A DNA stretch of 64,000 nucleotides from Eudromia elegans. Its lineage: Eukaryota > Chordata > Aves > Tinamiformes > Tinamidae. The notes under the pieces were generated by a model that saw only the letters and a list, made by a program, of their open reading frames with translations, was not told the origin of the DNA and did not search any database. Shown piece after piece: positions 1 to 13,830 of the stretch. The stretch is taken from contig PTEX01000310.1 of the NCBI GenBank assembly GCA_003342815.1, positions 242,070 through 306,069 on the forward strand. Reading direction: 5' to 3'. The translations under genes and the position numbers were made by a program. Numbering within the stretch: the first letter of the stretch is position 1; the number at the start of each line of letters is the position of its first letter.

Positions 1-3000
1 TGGCATACCACGGTCCACAGTAGTTTCCAGCTACACTGAAATGTATATTTGAGTAGACCGGGGACAGGGCTTTAGGTAAAGAATGTGTGCTTTCACATCA
101 GAGATATATTATTAATAGGTACATTAAATAAATAGACCAAAAAGGCTGTGGGATCACTGTTGCTGCAGGTTTTCCAGATACCTGGAAAATACCAGGAATT
201 TTTTGGATACAAAGTGACAACATGATCCCGATAACTAACTGAGGTCCCTTCCAGGTTTATTATCTACGACTGTATAACTCTGATTTTTTTAAAATGTATT
301 TACTGCCTTCTGGTTCTATATACGACAGAGGAAATGTTGCTGTACAGTTTCTTTAACAGTATTTGGAGTTAGACTTTTATTGACAGCAAGGCCCCTGGAG
401 CCTAAGATGTCAGATCTTTTCTAATGTTTTGACTCAAATATAAATAATTGAATTTTTTTCCTCCTCCATTAATTCTACAGAGCCCTTTACTCCCATCCTC
501 CAGATAGATTCCTGATTAACATAATTGGAGTGGAGAGCTTTGTCTTTCACTTTCAGCAGAAAGTTTTGTTCTTTCCTCGCCCCACGGGAATTCAGTGCAT
601 GAGCCTGAAAACATCAGCCCAGTTGATTGAAATGTGCCTTTTAACTGTGTCTTAAGAGAAAACCTGGAGGAAAAACATGAAAGGAAAAAAACACTCTAAA
701 TGAAAAGTACAAGACAGCTACTACTCCACAGCTCTTTCCAGCTCCTCTGCTGAATGGATCAACAAAGGTTGATAAAATAAAGTCAAGGTCTGCCTGCACC
801 AGGGAGACTTGTAATGGATGAGGCTTCAGCCAGTTTAGTTGTAATGAGGAAAATTCTTGTGTGGTCAAAGCTCTTGGCTCTGGCTGCTTTTATCCATTTG
901 CTAGTGGTGGGTGTTCTACAGATGAAATATTATCAGCAGGATGTAGGCAAGCATGTGTGCAATAAATTGGACACCCAGGAGCCTCAGCAATATTGAGATT
1001 ATCTGTAGTAAGCACAAACGAAGCATCGTCAAAATAATTTTTGACTATAGCAAAATCAGTAAAGCATCAGTCTGTCACATGCAAATGATGAATAAGCATA
1101 CATTTCTGTGTACCTTGGAGGCGACACATTTACGTTCCTTGTTTTCCTGAAACTGAGAAGTGCTTCGTGTTACTACCATTACCGAGTTGCTGGCAAATGA
1201 GAAGCTTCTTGGTTGTATCCCCATTTTTCCTTTTCTGTTCATGATGAAAGACTTGCAGAATTTGTTTTCTAGTTCATAATCAATAACTAGATGATATACT
1301 ACAGTTGGAGGGGTTTTTTTGAAAGAATTTCATAAATATAATAATTTCATGAATATTGTAAAATACCTCATATATCATCTTACAGTCTGTGAATCATTTT
1401 ATAAAGTCAGTACTGTAGAATGTAGAAGCCTGTGAACAGCCCAGATGCTGCAGAGACTTTCATTCCTTGGCAGATCTCAGGTATGCAGCTCTTATTGCAT
1501 GCACGAAAAAAAGGACCGCATTTCTGCTCATGGATCTTCTCACACTGCTCAAGTAACTAGTGTGCTGCTCTCTTTGTAAGTGGAGAATTTCACTAATATG
1601 GTTAACAAGTTTTCTGTCTCTGCCCGTTTGCCTTTGACGTATGCAGGACACACTCCAGGCCGTAGCAACACAGAGTGCTAAAAAGGGATAAAATAGAGAG
1701 ATTATAAATCAGATGCAGAAGTGGCACAGCCATCAGCTGCAGTTTGGGTCCTTTTATGTCTCTAGTGAAGCACTCATCTTCTTCAATGGAGCTAAGTCCT
1801 TTTTTTTCCACATGTTTTCTAATTTAGAAGTGTGACTACTTCTGACTCAGACACAAACTCTATTGCATTGACCACTAGATAATAATGGCACTGAAAAGGG
1901 TGGTAGACAGTCAGCCTGTGAGCATACAAAACTTTCAGAAAGGAAATGAAAGAGGCTGTTTTTGTTTTGGGACTAAAGAAAAGCAACTGCAGTGAACCGA
2001 GCAAGGATTTAGCAGAGCCCTAAGGACAACACTCTGCCAAACAGGGCAAAACTGAATGGCTTCAGTTGGGCTCAGCCGCTGATTGTCAGGTCAAAATGCA
2101 TCTCTTACCCAAGTCTGACTCAGATAATTGATGCAGGATGGAGAATATCACACGCAAAGCCTCTACTCCCATCAGCCTATGGATTTAACTTGGCTGAAAG
2201 TCTTCAGTCTGCCTCTGATAGGCCAGTGGTGGCTTTGACAATGAGAGTTTCTGATGATTTAGCTTTTCACTGACACCATTAGAAGTTGAGGTCCCATGAA
2301 CATTTCAGTGCCTTTTTTTTTTTTTTTTTTTTTTTAATATTTCTAGAGAAGTCCCTTGGATATCTGGGCAGATAAAAAAGTTATCTGCCCAGATAAAATA
2401 AAAAAAAAAGTTATGTTGTGACACTTTCCACAGTAGGATGGAACCATTATGCTGCCATTTAAAATGAAATCTTAAAAAATCATCCTTGAAAAGTGGATAA
2501 AAAAGTGATTTCCAGTGGAAGGACTGCCAGAAAATTTCTAATCAGTTCTGCCTCTCGAAATAGCAGAGAATCGGAATAGCACAACAACTTAAGTAGCTCC
2601 TAAGTATAACAGGAAAAGTAGAACAAATCTGATTTGTTAGTCTCCAAATTAGTAAGTACATTTATTATGTTGGCACAAAACACTTGGCCACACTGTATCA
2701 TCCCTGTCTCCTTCTCATCCATCATTTCATACTTAAATATATTCCTGTGTGATAGTAATAGATGAGTTAGTCTTGAAGAAAAAAGTAACTTGGTGACCTG
2801 CATCCAGTACTTAATAAAGCCATTATTTCTTTATAATAGTCAATATTATATGACATTATAATATCATAATACCAATATTATAATAGCCAGTAGCTACAAA
2901 TTTTCAGGGCCTGTGTTAATGGAAATGAACCTTTAAATAAGAATAAGAAGAAAAAATTAAAACAAAAACAAACAAACAAAAAACAGATTACATTTTCCTC

Positions 3001-6000
3001 TTGGGGTAATTTTAGCCAAGCTAACCTTTAATTTACCTAAATGGATGCACTGAAAGGATAAGATACATTTACAGAAGTAGCCAGTGTACCCACAGGCTGG
3101 TGTTGTCCTTTGCTGCATTAAAGCATTCTGTAAAAGCATGATGGTCAATAATCAAATATTATTATAAAAATTATGCAAGTTGCATGTTCATTTATCAAAA
3201 AACCCCTGTTTTAGATTCTTCAAGAATCCTGACAGAAAGCCGGTAGAGCTATTTAGGAGAGTATAAACAAATCAGCAAATTGGAAGACAATCTCAGATCA
3301 ATAAATGTCAGTAGAGTCTCTTGGAAAAAAAAAAGAGACAGAAGGTGCAACAAAGATGTGTTTTCTAATGCATTACAAAGGTGAAAGTGACTAGAGACAA
3401 GATCATTCTGAATCCTCTTTGATAAGCTGTTCTATTTGATGTGTTCCTGAGAATGCAGTTACAAGAGCTGTGCGAATGGCATGAAATTATCCTTTCAAAT
3501 ATCTCTAAAATACTTGCTAGTACATGTGTTTATATATATGTTTGCATATCTACATGTGCATATTTACATTCACCCAGACACAGGCTCTTATATGAGATAA
3601 TGATGCAGGAAAAGTTGGCTTGAATGTTCAGTTTTCTGGCTTGCATTTGCTGTTGTTTTGTCAGACAGATAAATGACCTTGAGCCAAATTTTGTTACTTC
3701 TCCAGGCCTCAGTTTCCCCATTTGCAAAACAATACTAATCATACTTATGGCCTCATAGAGTATATTGGTATCTGCTGATGAAAAATATTGCATGCAAATA
3801 AAATAAAAATCATTTACAGTTATTTCTCATTAAAATGAGTCAGTTAAAATTATAGCCAGGAGCTTATTTTCAAAAGAAAAGCGTGTGTCAATGGCAATGT
3901 TTTTACCTCCTAGTCAGCATGCTGCTTTTCACTGCAGTTATCTTTTCATTCCACTGTCACTGTGTTACAATTTAGAAGTCTTATCAGGTCACAGCACTCA
4001 CACACAGCACACGGAAAGCTTTCATTGCCCCAAAGAACTCGAGAATCTATAACAGGAGTTTTCAATACATTTCTGTCAACTGCATTTGTACCCTTCAGCA
4101 TTGCCTTTTCCGCAACATTCACAGGATTGCTAACTTTCATTCTGCTAGTGTTTGAGGGGTTTTTTCCTTTTTTTTTTTTTTTTTTCTCTGAGTCTCAGTT
4201 ACAAGGAGGAAGGAAAAGAAAGAAAAAAGACTTCCCTCTAGTAAGGATCTATTCACTGACACCTCTTCATGCTCCTTCAACAACTCATTGCCTGCCTGGC
4301 CTGATGATGGTCATGCTCATCACAGACTCATGCTTGGACGGTTTTCTGATGCTTTTTTCCAAGCTTTTTTTTTTTTTTTAATTTTGCCATCTTTCTCTCT
4401 CGAAAGACAAATGAATCTAAATGATACCTGGCAGCCAGCAGCTGTGCAGACTGCAGACACAAAGCCATTCTGAAAGTCTAGCATTAACAATTACCAACAA
4501 CCTAATAACAGCACCACTCCTCTTTGTCGCAGGATATGAAAAGGGAATATGTGTGAAATGGAGCTTCTTTTCAATACTCAAATTTTCCCAGAAACGGAGA
4601 ACATTTTATTTCCAGCAATCGGTCAAACTTTGCAATTGTGTAGGAATCTAGCAGTCTGTGTTGTCAAAGAATCAAGAAACAAGAGGTAGATTGATCCACT
4701 TTCTGTCCAAGGTGAGAACAACTTGAGCTAACGGTGAAGTTCTATAGTAGTTTAAACCTTCATCATGTGGCACCATCTCTGTCTTCCTCTTTGCTGCACA
4801 CTCCCACCTTTCTGATATAGCTCAGGGAATGAAAACTAAACCCAAAAGGAAAGCTTGGTTTGTTTAGTTCCTGAGCCATTTCAGCACAGGGCCAAATGAA
4901 GGTAAGACCAATGCAAAGAAGAAGGTGCAAACTTGAGATTGAGTTAAGACATACCATGCCTAAGCTCCTTTGATATCCTAAAGGAAAACACCCAAAAGCA
5001 CTCCTTCTAGAGAAAACTATTCAATCGTCTTGCTTTTATCTTCTCAGTAATTCATAGGTTACTGGGAAGAGACCCCTAATTGCAACAAGCTTTTGAGCTT
5101 GCATCTTAAAGCGTGCATCGTGCATCGACGGGCTTTGCCAGACTGCAGTGTTAATGACTGCAACCTCTGTGGGATACTCAAAAGTTTTTTGCTTGGTTTT
5201 GTTTTCTCTTTGAGTAATGACACAAGGCCTGCTTTAAAAAAAAGAACTGAAGGACCATAAAAAGAACAAAAAAACATCACAGCCATTGCCACCATGTGAG
5301 GGAAGGAAGCATTGCAAAGGCACTTTGCCTGCATTTAGTTTACTGTCTTCATTTGAAGAAACTTACACAAAAAAAATATACAAAACTAGGGAAAAATGGG
5401 CTTGTTTTGCATAGTCTTCAACAGCGATTTTTCTGCAAAGACTTCTCTCAGGATTTTCCAGTTTTGTTTTAGGCCTTAATCTGTGCCACACAGCAAAGGA
5501 GATGAAAACACTGAAGTGAAAAAGTCAGGGGAAACTCTCCAGGGTTCTCAGGCAGAGGGAATCAAGATAATGACAGAAGCGCTTAACTGGAATGAGACTT
5601 AAAGATAATTTATCAACAACAGCAAGAAAAAAAAAAAGTTCTGCAAAGTAAGACTCTTTCTTCTTTTTATTTTATGTCTGTGGGCCTTTTCATTTTAGGT
5701 GAAGTGGGATGATGTCTCCAAATCACTTAGCTTCTCCTGAAGCTTTCACATCATGCATAATGTATTGAACACAAAATAATTACATATAATATTGAAAAAT
5801 TAGGGATTACTAGAGTTATAGAGGCCATTTCAACTTTACTTTTTTCCTTGGTGTAATGCTGCTTCTGCATAGACACATCAGTGTTTATTTCATGCTTGCA
5901 TACTGTTTTTCTCAGCAGGCACCTTTTTCTTCTATAAAGATGGCTCAAGGCTCTCTGAAGACTGTCTTTAAGTGTTCCTGCCTGGGGTTCAGCCTATCAG

Positions 6001-9000
6001 CTCAACAGACCATTCAAAATGGACTTGTTTTATACGTTGCTGCACATCAATGGACTTAACAGGGCCATATGGGACTGCACAGCTGTGCTCTTCTGAGTGT
6101 TTTAGACAGAAGGAAAATGGAACTATTGAAACAGGATTCCAGAATGAAAAGCAAAACAAAACAAAAAACAAACAAACAAAACAACAAAAAACCAGATATA
6201 ACTTAAATAAAAGGACAATATGTTTAGTGAGGTTTCACTGACGCAGCGATACAATAATCCAAAATGCTCCCATTGGGAATACAGCTTCACCAGATGCACT
6301 TCATACTGTAAAACTGAACATAACCACTGCACTGCTTCTGTTCTAGGGATTTCTCCACCAGCAGAGCTATGTTCCTTAGAGATCATTGCTCTCCATACCT
6401 CTGAGCAATACAGACAACAACTTGTTGTGTAAATTTGGCTACTGTGAAACTCATCAGTGATTTGCCCTGACACCAAGACTTTAGGGGCTGGTGCAAGAAG
6501 ACGTGTGAGTGAAAAAGATTTTAATTCCATCTATACCACTGCATCTTTAAATATAACTTAGATTGTAGCATGAAAAAAAATCCTGAAGCACAGAAGGCTC
6601 CAGCTTAACACTTCCCTCTTATTTATTTATTTAATTTCTTACTTCGATTTCATTCTCTTTGCTTTTCAGCTGATGTGAACCATAACAAGAGGAAGCTTTT
6701 GGAGTGAGTCACAAGGATAATTGCCTGGGCACCCTATGTGTGTAGCGAGGACCATTAAGTTGTCTTAATCTGTCAGCTCTGAGGGACAGGATGTTCTATG
6801 GTGTTTATCACAGCCTTGGGCCAGCAGACTCACAGACCTGGCACAAATCTTTCTGCCTGCATCCTAGGATTGTCTTTCCCTGGAAATCAGGTGATTGAGA
6901 GCAGAACAAGTGGAAGGACTATTGTATAAGCTTTAAAATATTGCAGGTTTTATTGCAATACAGAAATGTTGAAAGAAGAAGGGGACCCATGCATTACTTT
7001 CTTGGGTCTTCCCTAACCCTAGCAATGCCTTTGCTCCTTGCCAGTTGTCACCTGTAGCTTTCTGTTCTTCTACGAATATCTGGTATTTGCTGAAGGTTGC
7101 ACTGAAGAAGGATTCTAAAAACTGGAAGGTTATATGTAGCCATCCATCCTTCTTCAGGACAAGTAAGTTGATTTTATGTGCAAGCCAGCCATTCAGTGTA
7201 ACTAAGAGACAGACAGGGGAGAAGAATCTTACCTTTGCTTTTCCTAAACACTTTTGCTAGTTTTTGCTAGAATGTTTCAGTAGTCTTAGCAAAATACTTG
7301 TTTACCTGTAAGCTTTCACACAAGATATAAACTGATTTTCAGTGTACAGGGTTGTGTACAGCGTTCTTAAATAAAAAGGATAAAGAGTCCTGTCCCTAGG
7401 GTGTCTGACAGGTGAACAGTGAACTGAACCAAAGATCTGACAGAATGGTACAAATTAGGCGCCATTTCTTCCAGCAGTTTTATTCAGACTCTAAGGAATG
7501 TTTCTATTTGCTGTAATATAACAAAGCAGCTCAACAGGGTTAAATTTCCATCGACTATTGGGTTAAGTTAAACCCTCGGCGGGAAATGAATGGTTACTAA
7601 GGCAACAGGATTGTGTATTCAATACCTGGTATTCAAGTCTGTACCCTCATCCTCATTAACTATCACATTGTTTATTAATATTCACTCTAAAATGGATGTT
7701 GCCAGAACCTCTTTGCTTTGACCTGAGTCGGAAGACAAGAATTAATGTGAAAGTGCTCACTACTAGTAGTCCTACTAAAACGCTTCTTAAGAAGCACAAG
7801 TCTTTGTATCTCAGGAACAACCTTTGCTTCCATGTAAAAAAATATCTAAAAAGCATTTGTAAACAGAATTCTTAAGGGAACTTCACAAAGAAAACAGTAC
7901 TTATCATAATGGAGGTCACATCTTCTATTGAAAACAGTAGCATGAAATCAACAAAAAGCTAGGATTAAACAATATGTAAGAATTATAATGCAGGACTCTA
8001 AGAGTACCTGACATGCTATTGAAGACCAGTTCTAGTTTTCTTTAAGTGAAGCCAGGGTACTTTTGCCTCTCTTTTTTATTTTTTTCTTCAGTGATGAATG
8101 AGAATAATAAGTTCAGAAAATATACACTACAGTACTGGCCTACAGTAGTTTGCAGAGGTCAGGCACATTACGATAAGCATTTGCAAGAACCAGTACACAC
8201 TGTACAATACAAAAGCACTTCACAAAGTTCTCAAGACAACTACATCTTGCTTCCCACAAAAACACATTCTCAAATATGCAAAGGAATTAATTGCTTGCTT
8301 TCTTCATTCCTTTACCTTTCTGCATTTAAGTATCAACAGATGATCAAACTGAAACAAACAAACAAAAATATTTAAAATGTTTCCTTGAGTGTGAAAATTC
8401 CAAAATCTTCACATTCAGAATCATCAAGACATGTTATTTCATTTCGCTTAGACTTTTATACAATGTTAAAATATACACAATATTGTATAAAACTTATATG
8501 ATAATCGTATAAGATTGTGGCATGTAATTTTAATACTGTAACAGTTTGACAGTTTGTCTAACAACTGCTGTTCATGGAAAGTATGAGGTGCCTTGCTATT
8601 CCTTGAAACCTTACCAGTGAGAAGCTAGAGTCAGCCATTCTGTTTCTAAAATTGGCTATAAATGCCCAATGTTTTTAATGATTTGGAATTGGGCTTTTAA
8701 GACACTTCAATATTTGGCAGTTCTATTGCATTTCCTTGCCCTCAGAGTTTACAATATATGTAGCCTCAATGCTCTCAAACCTAACAGAGACATATTTGTC
8801 AGACCATCGTAAAAAATTATACTGCAGAAACAAAGGATCTCACTCTTCACATTTAATTGAGTCTGGCTTTACTCAGTTACCAAAACAGGATTAAAATGCG
8901 TTACAAATGACATATTTCAGATCAATCCACAGCATTGAATTGATCTTCCATTGATCCATTTGGCAAATAAAGGAACAGAAATATTTTTGAGCTAGATTCT

Positions 9001-11442
9001 TCTATCCTACTGTATTTGTGAATTTAGCTATCTGAAATCATAGTCATTTATATACTCCCTGCAAAATTTCATTGGAATAGTCAGAAGAATCATTGAAAGA
9101 TTTTTAAAAATCATTGTAGGAGAAATTCTGTATGAAATCTATTTCAGATTTCTTGAATCATTTTCATGAAATTTTCATAAATCTTTAATACTATAAGGGT
9201 AGCTGTCAAATGTCACAAGTTACAGAGAAGAGGTCAAGTTTTCTTATAGTTAGGTTGCTTTTGAAGATCCCATGGGATAAAAATAAGGATGATCAATCAA
9301 ACATCATAACCTAACAGGAAAACTATTTCTTAAAGTGGAATTTAGGAAATGTCCAAATTGTATATTTGAGAAGCTTTTCCTTCTCTCTTTTTTTTTCCCC
9401 CAGCCTCAGACAGTATCTCTCTGATAATCTAGTGATGAGATTAGCTGTTATAATAAACACCCAAGTCTTTCTACTATTAAGACCAGTGCCTAAGACAGGT
9501 ATTGGAAGTAATTTTTGTTTTACTAGCAAAAATCCTCCTTAGGCTCTTTTAAAATATTTAGCCCAAATCCCACAGCCAAGAGAAGGTCTGAGCTTCTGTG
9601 GGGCTGGACTCCCTGTGTTGGAAGGCTTTAGGACTCTGCATCCTGCCTCCAACAGCAGCAGGACAGGCTTAGCTAGCAAGGAGCCCTCTGAAAAGTTGTG
9701 CTTCCTAGATTAGGGCACCTGGGTTGTCCTATTCATTGAGGGAAATTAAGGAAGCACCAGCACAAAAATCGTTGGTAACTTGGTAACTGGAATAATTTGA
9801 ACTCTGATTGCATGTCAGTCAGTATTACAGTCATCAGAGAAAGTGAATATCAAACAACTGTAATCAAATAAGTGATGTGTGCAGGGTTTACTTTTCCACC
9901 GAAGACTAAAAAGAAACACAAACAGGCTCAGTAAGAATCATAACTATTGATATTCTTGCATGAGAGATGGATTAAATATCTAGGGCCACAGTCTTGTGGA
10001 GGCATGAGTTCTGTAAGTTGCCCTGCAAAATCCTGAACTTTTCCCATTGCAAACATGGAAGTCTTTCCAGGACAGGAGTTTGCAATCCAGACTTTTGGAC
10101 TTTGAGAGCACTTTAAAATAACTCCTGTCTGTGATATTGGTCCTATAAGGACAACAGCTGGTTCTCCTTACAATAGCAGTGTTCTATCTCTACAAATGCT
10201 ACTTTCATTCAAATGATTTTAACAAATGAAATGGCTAAGAGAATAACACCAGATAATACTAGGTAGTACTTTTTTTTTTCTTTCTTTTTTTCAGAAAAAG
10301 GAGAAACAAACAACCTTATGGTAGCAAGTGGAGAGCTAATTAAAGGCTGGACAAAAAAAAATCACATTCTTTCTGAAAAGCTCCTTGGCAAAGTTCAACA
10401 CCATAATTAGATTATTCCACCAAGTTAAGTGAATTGCAGAGTTAAACCAGGGTTTCTCTGTCTGTTATGAAAAATACTGAAGAAACAGGCTTTTGGAAAG
10501 TTAAAAAGTGCAAGAAATCAAGTTGGGGTTTTTTTAATATATATTATCTTACTGTAGGATAAAAAATTTGAAAAAGACTGATACTATTTTTGATACTTTG
10601 AAAATACTTAAGTTCTTACTTGGGAAAACAGCACCATCTAACGATTCTCACTGTGAAATCTCAATGTAATGTATTCATTTCTTAGGATTTTACTCATATA
10701 CAACACAACAACCTTCATTTCAGAACATTGCTTTGGACAAATTTGGATACAAGTGTTAGAAAGATTACATCTCTACAACTACCACATGACCGTGATGTTT
10801 AATTTAAGAAAACCAGCAACACCTTAGCAGCAGAAAGCATGTTTAAGAACTTTAGGAACTATACTGATAAGCCCATGTTGCCACCAAAGTGATGGTCATA
10901 TTTTACTGCCTCTTGCTGGCACAAGCAACTGTTTAGCCATTTGAAGAACTAACTTAGGAAGGAAAAAGGTTGTTTTTGAACAGGACCCATTTTCAGCTCT
11001 GCCAAGCGAGACAGGATGCAGACTGCCTTTTCCAGGTTGAGCACAGATTTATGCCAAATTAAAGTATCCATTTAATACGGTCTTTAAAATGTGCAGCAAT
11101 TCTACACTACAGAGAACAGCAAGTTCTTGATTTCACCTCCGAAGCTATTTTAAATTTTCTTTTCTGACAGAGAACCAGATGTGATAAAGAACATCACATT
11201 GAGAAGTATTCACCAGTGTGAGCAACATTCACGCAATGCCATAAACATCCTCCCAAGTTACACTCAGAAGACATAGCTGTATTTAAATCACAGGCTGTTA
11301 GTCAGGTATCGTGCCAGGCACATTCTAATTATATTCTTTTAATTTTATCACATACGTCTGCTTTCAATAGCTGCTCTGAATTCACTGACTTTTCTTTGAC
11401 AAAGGTTGTTCAGGCTCAGGCAAGCTTCATTTTTAAATACTT
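1..11442. other. Intergenic DNA, no gene recognised
   Basis: I read both strands for exons, splice-bounded conserved frames and RNA genes and found none I can support. Open frames here are short (the longest about 139 codons, at 3962-4381, ending in phenylalanine runs from poly-T) and show no family motif. The stretch is AT-rich with poly-T/poly-A runs (for example 2313-2335, 4170-4186, 4367-4379) and short CAAA-type repeats near 2958-2984 and 6153-6190. In mammals the 3' end of NUP205 lies upstream of STMP1. No NUP205 exon was recognised here, so that gene, if present, lies further left. Confidence 0.6.
2361..2395. repeat. Perfect 15-bp inverted repeat (hairpin) with GATA motifs
   Basis: Arm 2361-2375 (TATCTGGGCAGATAA) is the exact reverse complement of arm 2381-2395, separated by the 5-base loop AAAAG. 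Each arm is itself nearly palindromic around GGGC and carries a GATA-type core on each strand, so four GATA cores sit within 35 bases. It lies just after a 23-base poly-T tract. It could be the remnant of a foldback element, a regulatory GATA cluster, or a template-switch mutation. The sequence alone does not decide. Confidence 0.75.
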
Positions 11443-11593
11443 CTTTTTTTTTTTTTTTTTTTCTGTCTTAAGATGAAATAAAACTAACTATGTCAGTATA
11501 AACTTTTCTAATTTAAAGAAGAATTCAAGTAGAGGTTCTGTTTCACTGTACCTAGTATTTTCTTTTTTTTTTTTTTTTCTGTCTTAAGATGAA
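11443..11593. repeat. Duplicated poly-T plus 15-bp motif, 116-bp spacing
   Basis: Two poly-T tracts (about 11444-11462 and 11563-11578) are each followed immediately by the same 15 bases, CTGTCTTAAGATGAA, at 11463-11477 and 11579-11593. The intervening DNA is not itself repeated. On the minus strand this reads as motif plus poly-A twice, which resembles a short retroposed insert flanked by a target-site duplication, or a local segmental duplication. Confidence 0.6.
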
Positions 11594-12040
11594 GTTATTG
11601 CATTCTGGATAGTTAGAACAAGGTAACTACCATGGAGTGGAATGCATCTTTCTAGGGGAGCAGCATGCCCTTCAGACACTGAGGGTGCCAACTTGGTCAC
11701 AGAGCAAAGACCCGCAGACCAGATCCTGGTTTGTCCTGCAAGGTGAGAGGCTGGATACTGACACAACTCCAGACTGCTGCAGTAGGGACTGAGCAATGGA
11801 TAACTAGTGTAGTTCCTGACCAAGGTGCAGAGTGCCCCAGCTCTGGCTGGCCTTCTTCACAGCAGTCTAAACCAAGGTCACAAATGCAACATATGAGAGT
11901 TGATCTTGAGCACAGGCAGCCAAACGTCAGGTTGTCTGCTTCAGGAAAAGGCAGTAGAGATTGCACAGCCTATCGGTGTCCTCAGGGTGCAGAGAGTAGC
12001 AAACACAGCTGTAAACAATGTTTTGTTTCTTAATTTTCTG
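11594..12040. other. GC-richer island of unknown nature, no gene supported
   Basis: This segment is visibly richer in G+C than its neighbours. It holds three overlapping open frames on both strands (minus 11584-11823 and 11697-11966, plus 11731-12033), none with a recognisable motif. Open frames on both strands of a compositionally shifted block usually reflect low stop-codon density or an old repeat, not a gene. I could not assign it to a repeat family by eye. Confidence 0.35.
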
Positions 12041-12718
12041 TGTATTCTGTAGAGCTTGAATTGTTAAAAACCTCCAGTGCTATTCTGAAAAGCAATTTCA
12101 GAAAATTGCTGTGTTGGTGATTACTGTCATCCTATGAGCTATGGGATTGTTTTTGCACTCTTGCACCTGATGCAATTCTGACAATTGTCTCTAAACCAGC
12201 TGAACCAGGAGCTTCTACTGCTGCTGAGAGCTACTCCTTGAAACTTAAGACCTAAATCTCAACAGTATTCCTGCCTTCTGCAGGTCTATCACAGAGTGGA
12301 AATCATGACACACATTTATTATCTGCTTATACAATGAATATTCTCTGACCAGAGAGGAATTAAGCTCTTTCCCATACTAATGTCCTTCTCAGCTCATAGC
12401 CCACCATGCAGAGCTAAAGGGTATTGGTTTTCAGCTTGACTCAGCCTCTAATGTTCTTCTTGAATTCCACATCGTGGGAGTACATCACCAAGTTGCCAGT
12501 CTTCAATTTTGGTGGGTAAGGAGGATTTTCTTTCTTAATATATTAGGCATTTTATTGGGGTGAGAAGTTTCAAATTTGCCTGGAAGGGTAGAAGGTTACA
12601 TAGTGGTTTATAGAGGAAAGCTTTGGTGAGATTGAATAATCGGTTTCCTCTCTTAAAATGGAGTAGCTATATCTGAACAGAAAAATAATTGCACAGCTGA
12701 ATCATAAGGTAGGACAAA

Positions 12719-12880
12719 ATAACTCTGGCTGGAATGGAACTCAAGAGGCCTCTTGCCAAATCTATGGTTCAAAGTTGCAGCTCGGAGCTCAGATTAGGTT
12801 GCTCTTGGCTTGGAAATGGCACAACCTCTCTGGGCAACCTGTGACAGCACATGACTGTCCTCACAGTGACACACTTGGAA
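12719..12880 (-). mobile_element. Old CR1 LINE fragment
   Basis: Read on the minus strand, this resembles the 3' part of avian CR1. The plus-strand text contains the typical words 'ctggctggaatggaactc', 'caagaggcctcttgcc' and 'cacaacctctctgggcaacct', which mirror the CR1 consensus for the region just before its end. It is diverged and truncated, with no coding capacity. Confidence 0.55.
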
Positions 12881-13499
12881 GCTAAGTGAGTCCCAGTCAG
12901 TATATGTTACTTATACTTACATGTGTGTAGAAGTAATGGGAAGAAAAGGATATGGTAAAGTCCATTATGCAGAAAAAGACAAAACCAGCAAGGTGCAAAG
13001 TCAGATATTAGCCAGGTGAGCTAGAATAATCTAGAGGCTAGACTAAGGAAATATTACTAGATAATGTAATTTGAGGATATATGATAAATCAGTAGATAGA
13101 GCTTGTGGATTTTTTTTTCTTACCGCTACCAGAAGGCATAATTAAATGACAACAGTAGGATAGAATGGCCGAATTTTTCTTCTCTCAAAGTATTTCTTTA
13201 ATTTTTTTGTGTTTGTTTTAGAAGCATCTGATTATTACTAGTTTGCTATAAAAAAGAAACTGTGTGTATCTTGGTTTAGTCAAGCTACTTCTCAAGTTCT
13301 TCTGTGTTTCTTCACCTACTTTAGTGATGAGCAACTTGCAGCTTTTATAAAGAGGGCCAAGTCTTAGGCTTTGGGGGTTCACAGAGTGAGATAGGTCATC
13401 CAACAACCAGATCATGCTACTGGATTAAGGAGCAATTTTTATTTTAATGTAAAATGTAGAATCAGCTCTACAAAACTACTTTCTAGGTAGGTGAATCAC

Positions 13500-13830
13500 C
13501 CCTTGGACTGAGACAAGGCCCTCAGCCCCACTTGGGAGTCATGCTGCCCTTCTCTGCCAGCTGCTCAGAGATCGTCCTTTGAAGGCTTATATCCTCCCTT
13601 CTCTTGGGACTCACTCTCCTCATGCTCTGAAGTTTCCTTTCTTTCTAATAAAGAATACCTTAAGATCTGGAGTTCCCTCTAGAGATCCCCCTGGCAAGTG
13701 ATGTCTGGCAATATCTCTGCTTTAGCTGTGACTCTCGTGATAGCTGATGCTGCTGGGGCTACAGGTCTTGTGTGGTCTCGCTGGAACTAAACTTCATTTC
13801 TGTCCATAAGAATTCACTCAGGTTGGGGGA
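13500..13830 (+). mobile_element. LTR-like segment, tentative
   Basis: A compositionally distinct block has a TATA-like 'ggcttatatcc' near 13587-13597 and an AATAAA at 13647-13652, about 55 bases downstream. This is the order and spacing expected of an LTR U3-R region. I found no convincing TG...CA ends or target-site duplication, so the boundaries are approximate. It may instead be an unrelated repeat or unique DNA. Confidence 0.25.

Noticed and set aside
3962..4381. 139-codon plus-strand frame
   Set aside because: Low-complexity Phe runs come from poly-T tracts. There is no motif, and other short frames overlap it.
6123..6530. 135-codon minus-strand frame
   Set aside because: No recognisable domain, hydrophobic low-complexity end, and no splice or conservation support.
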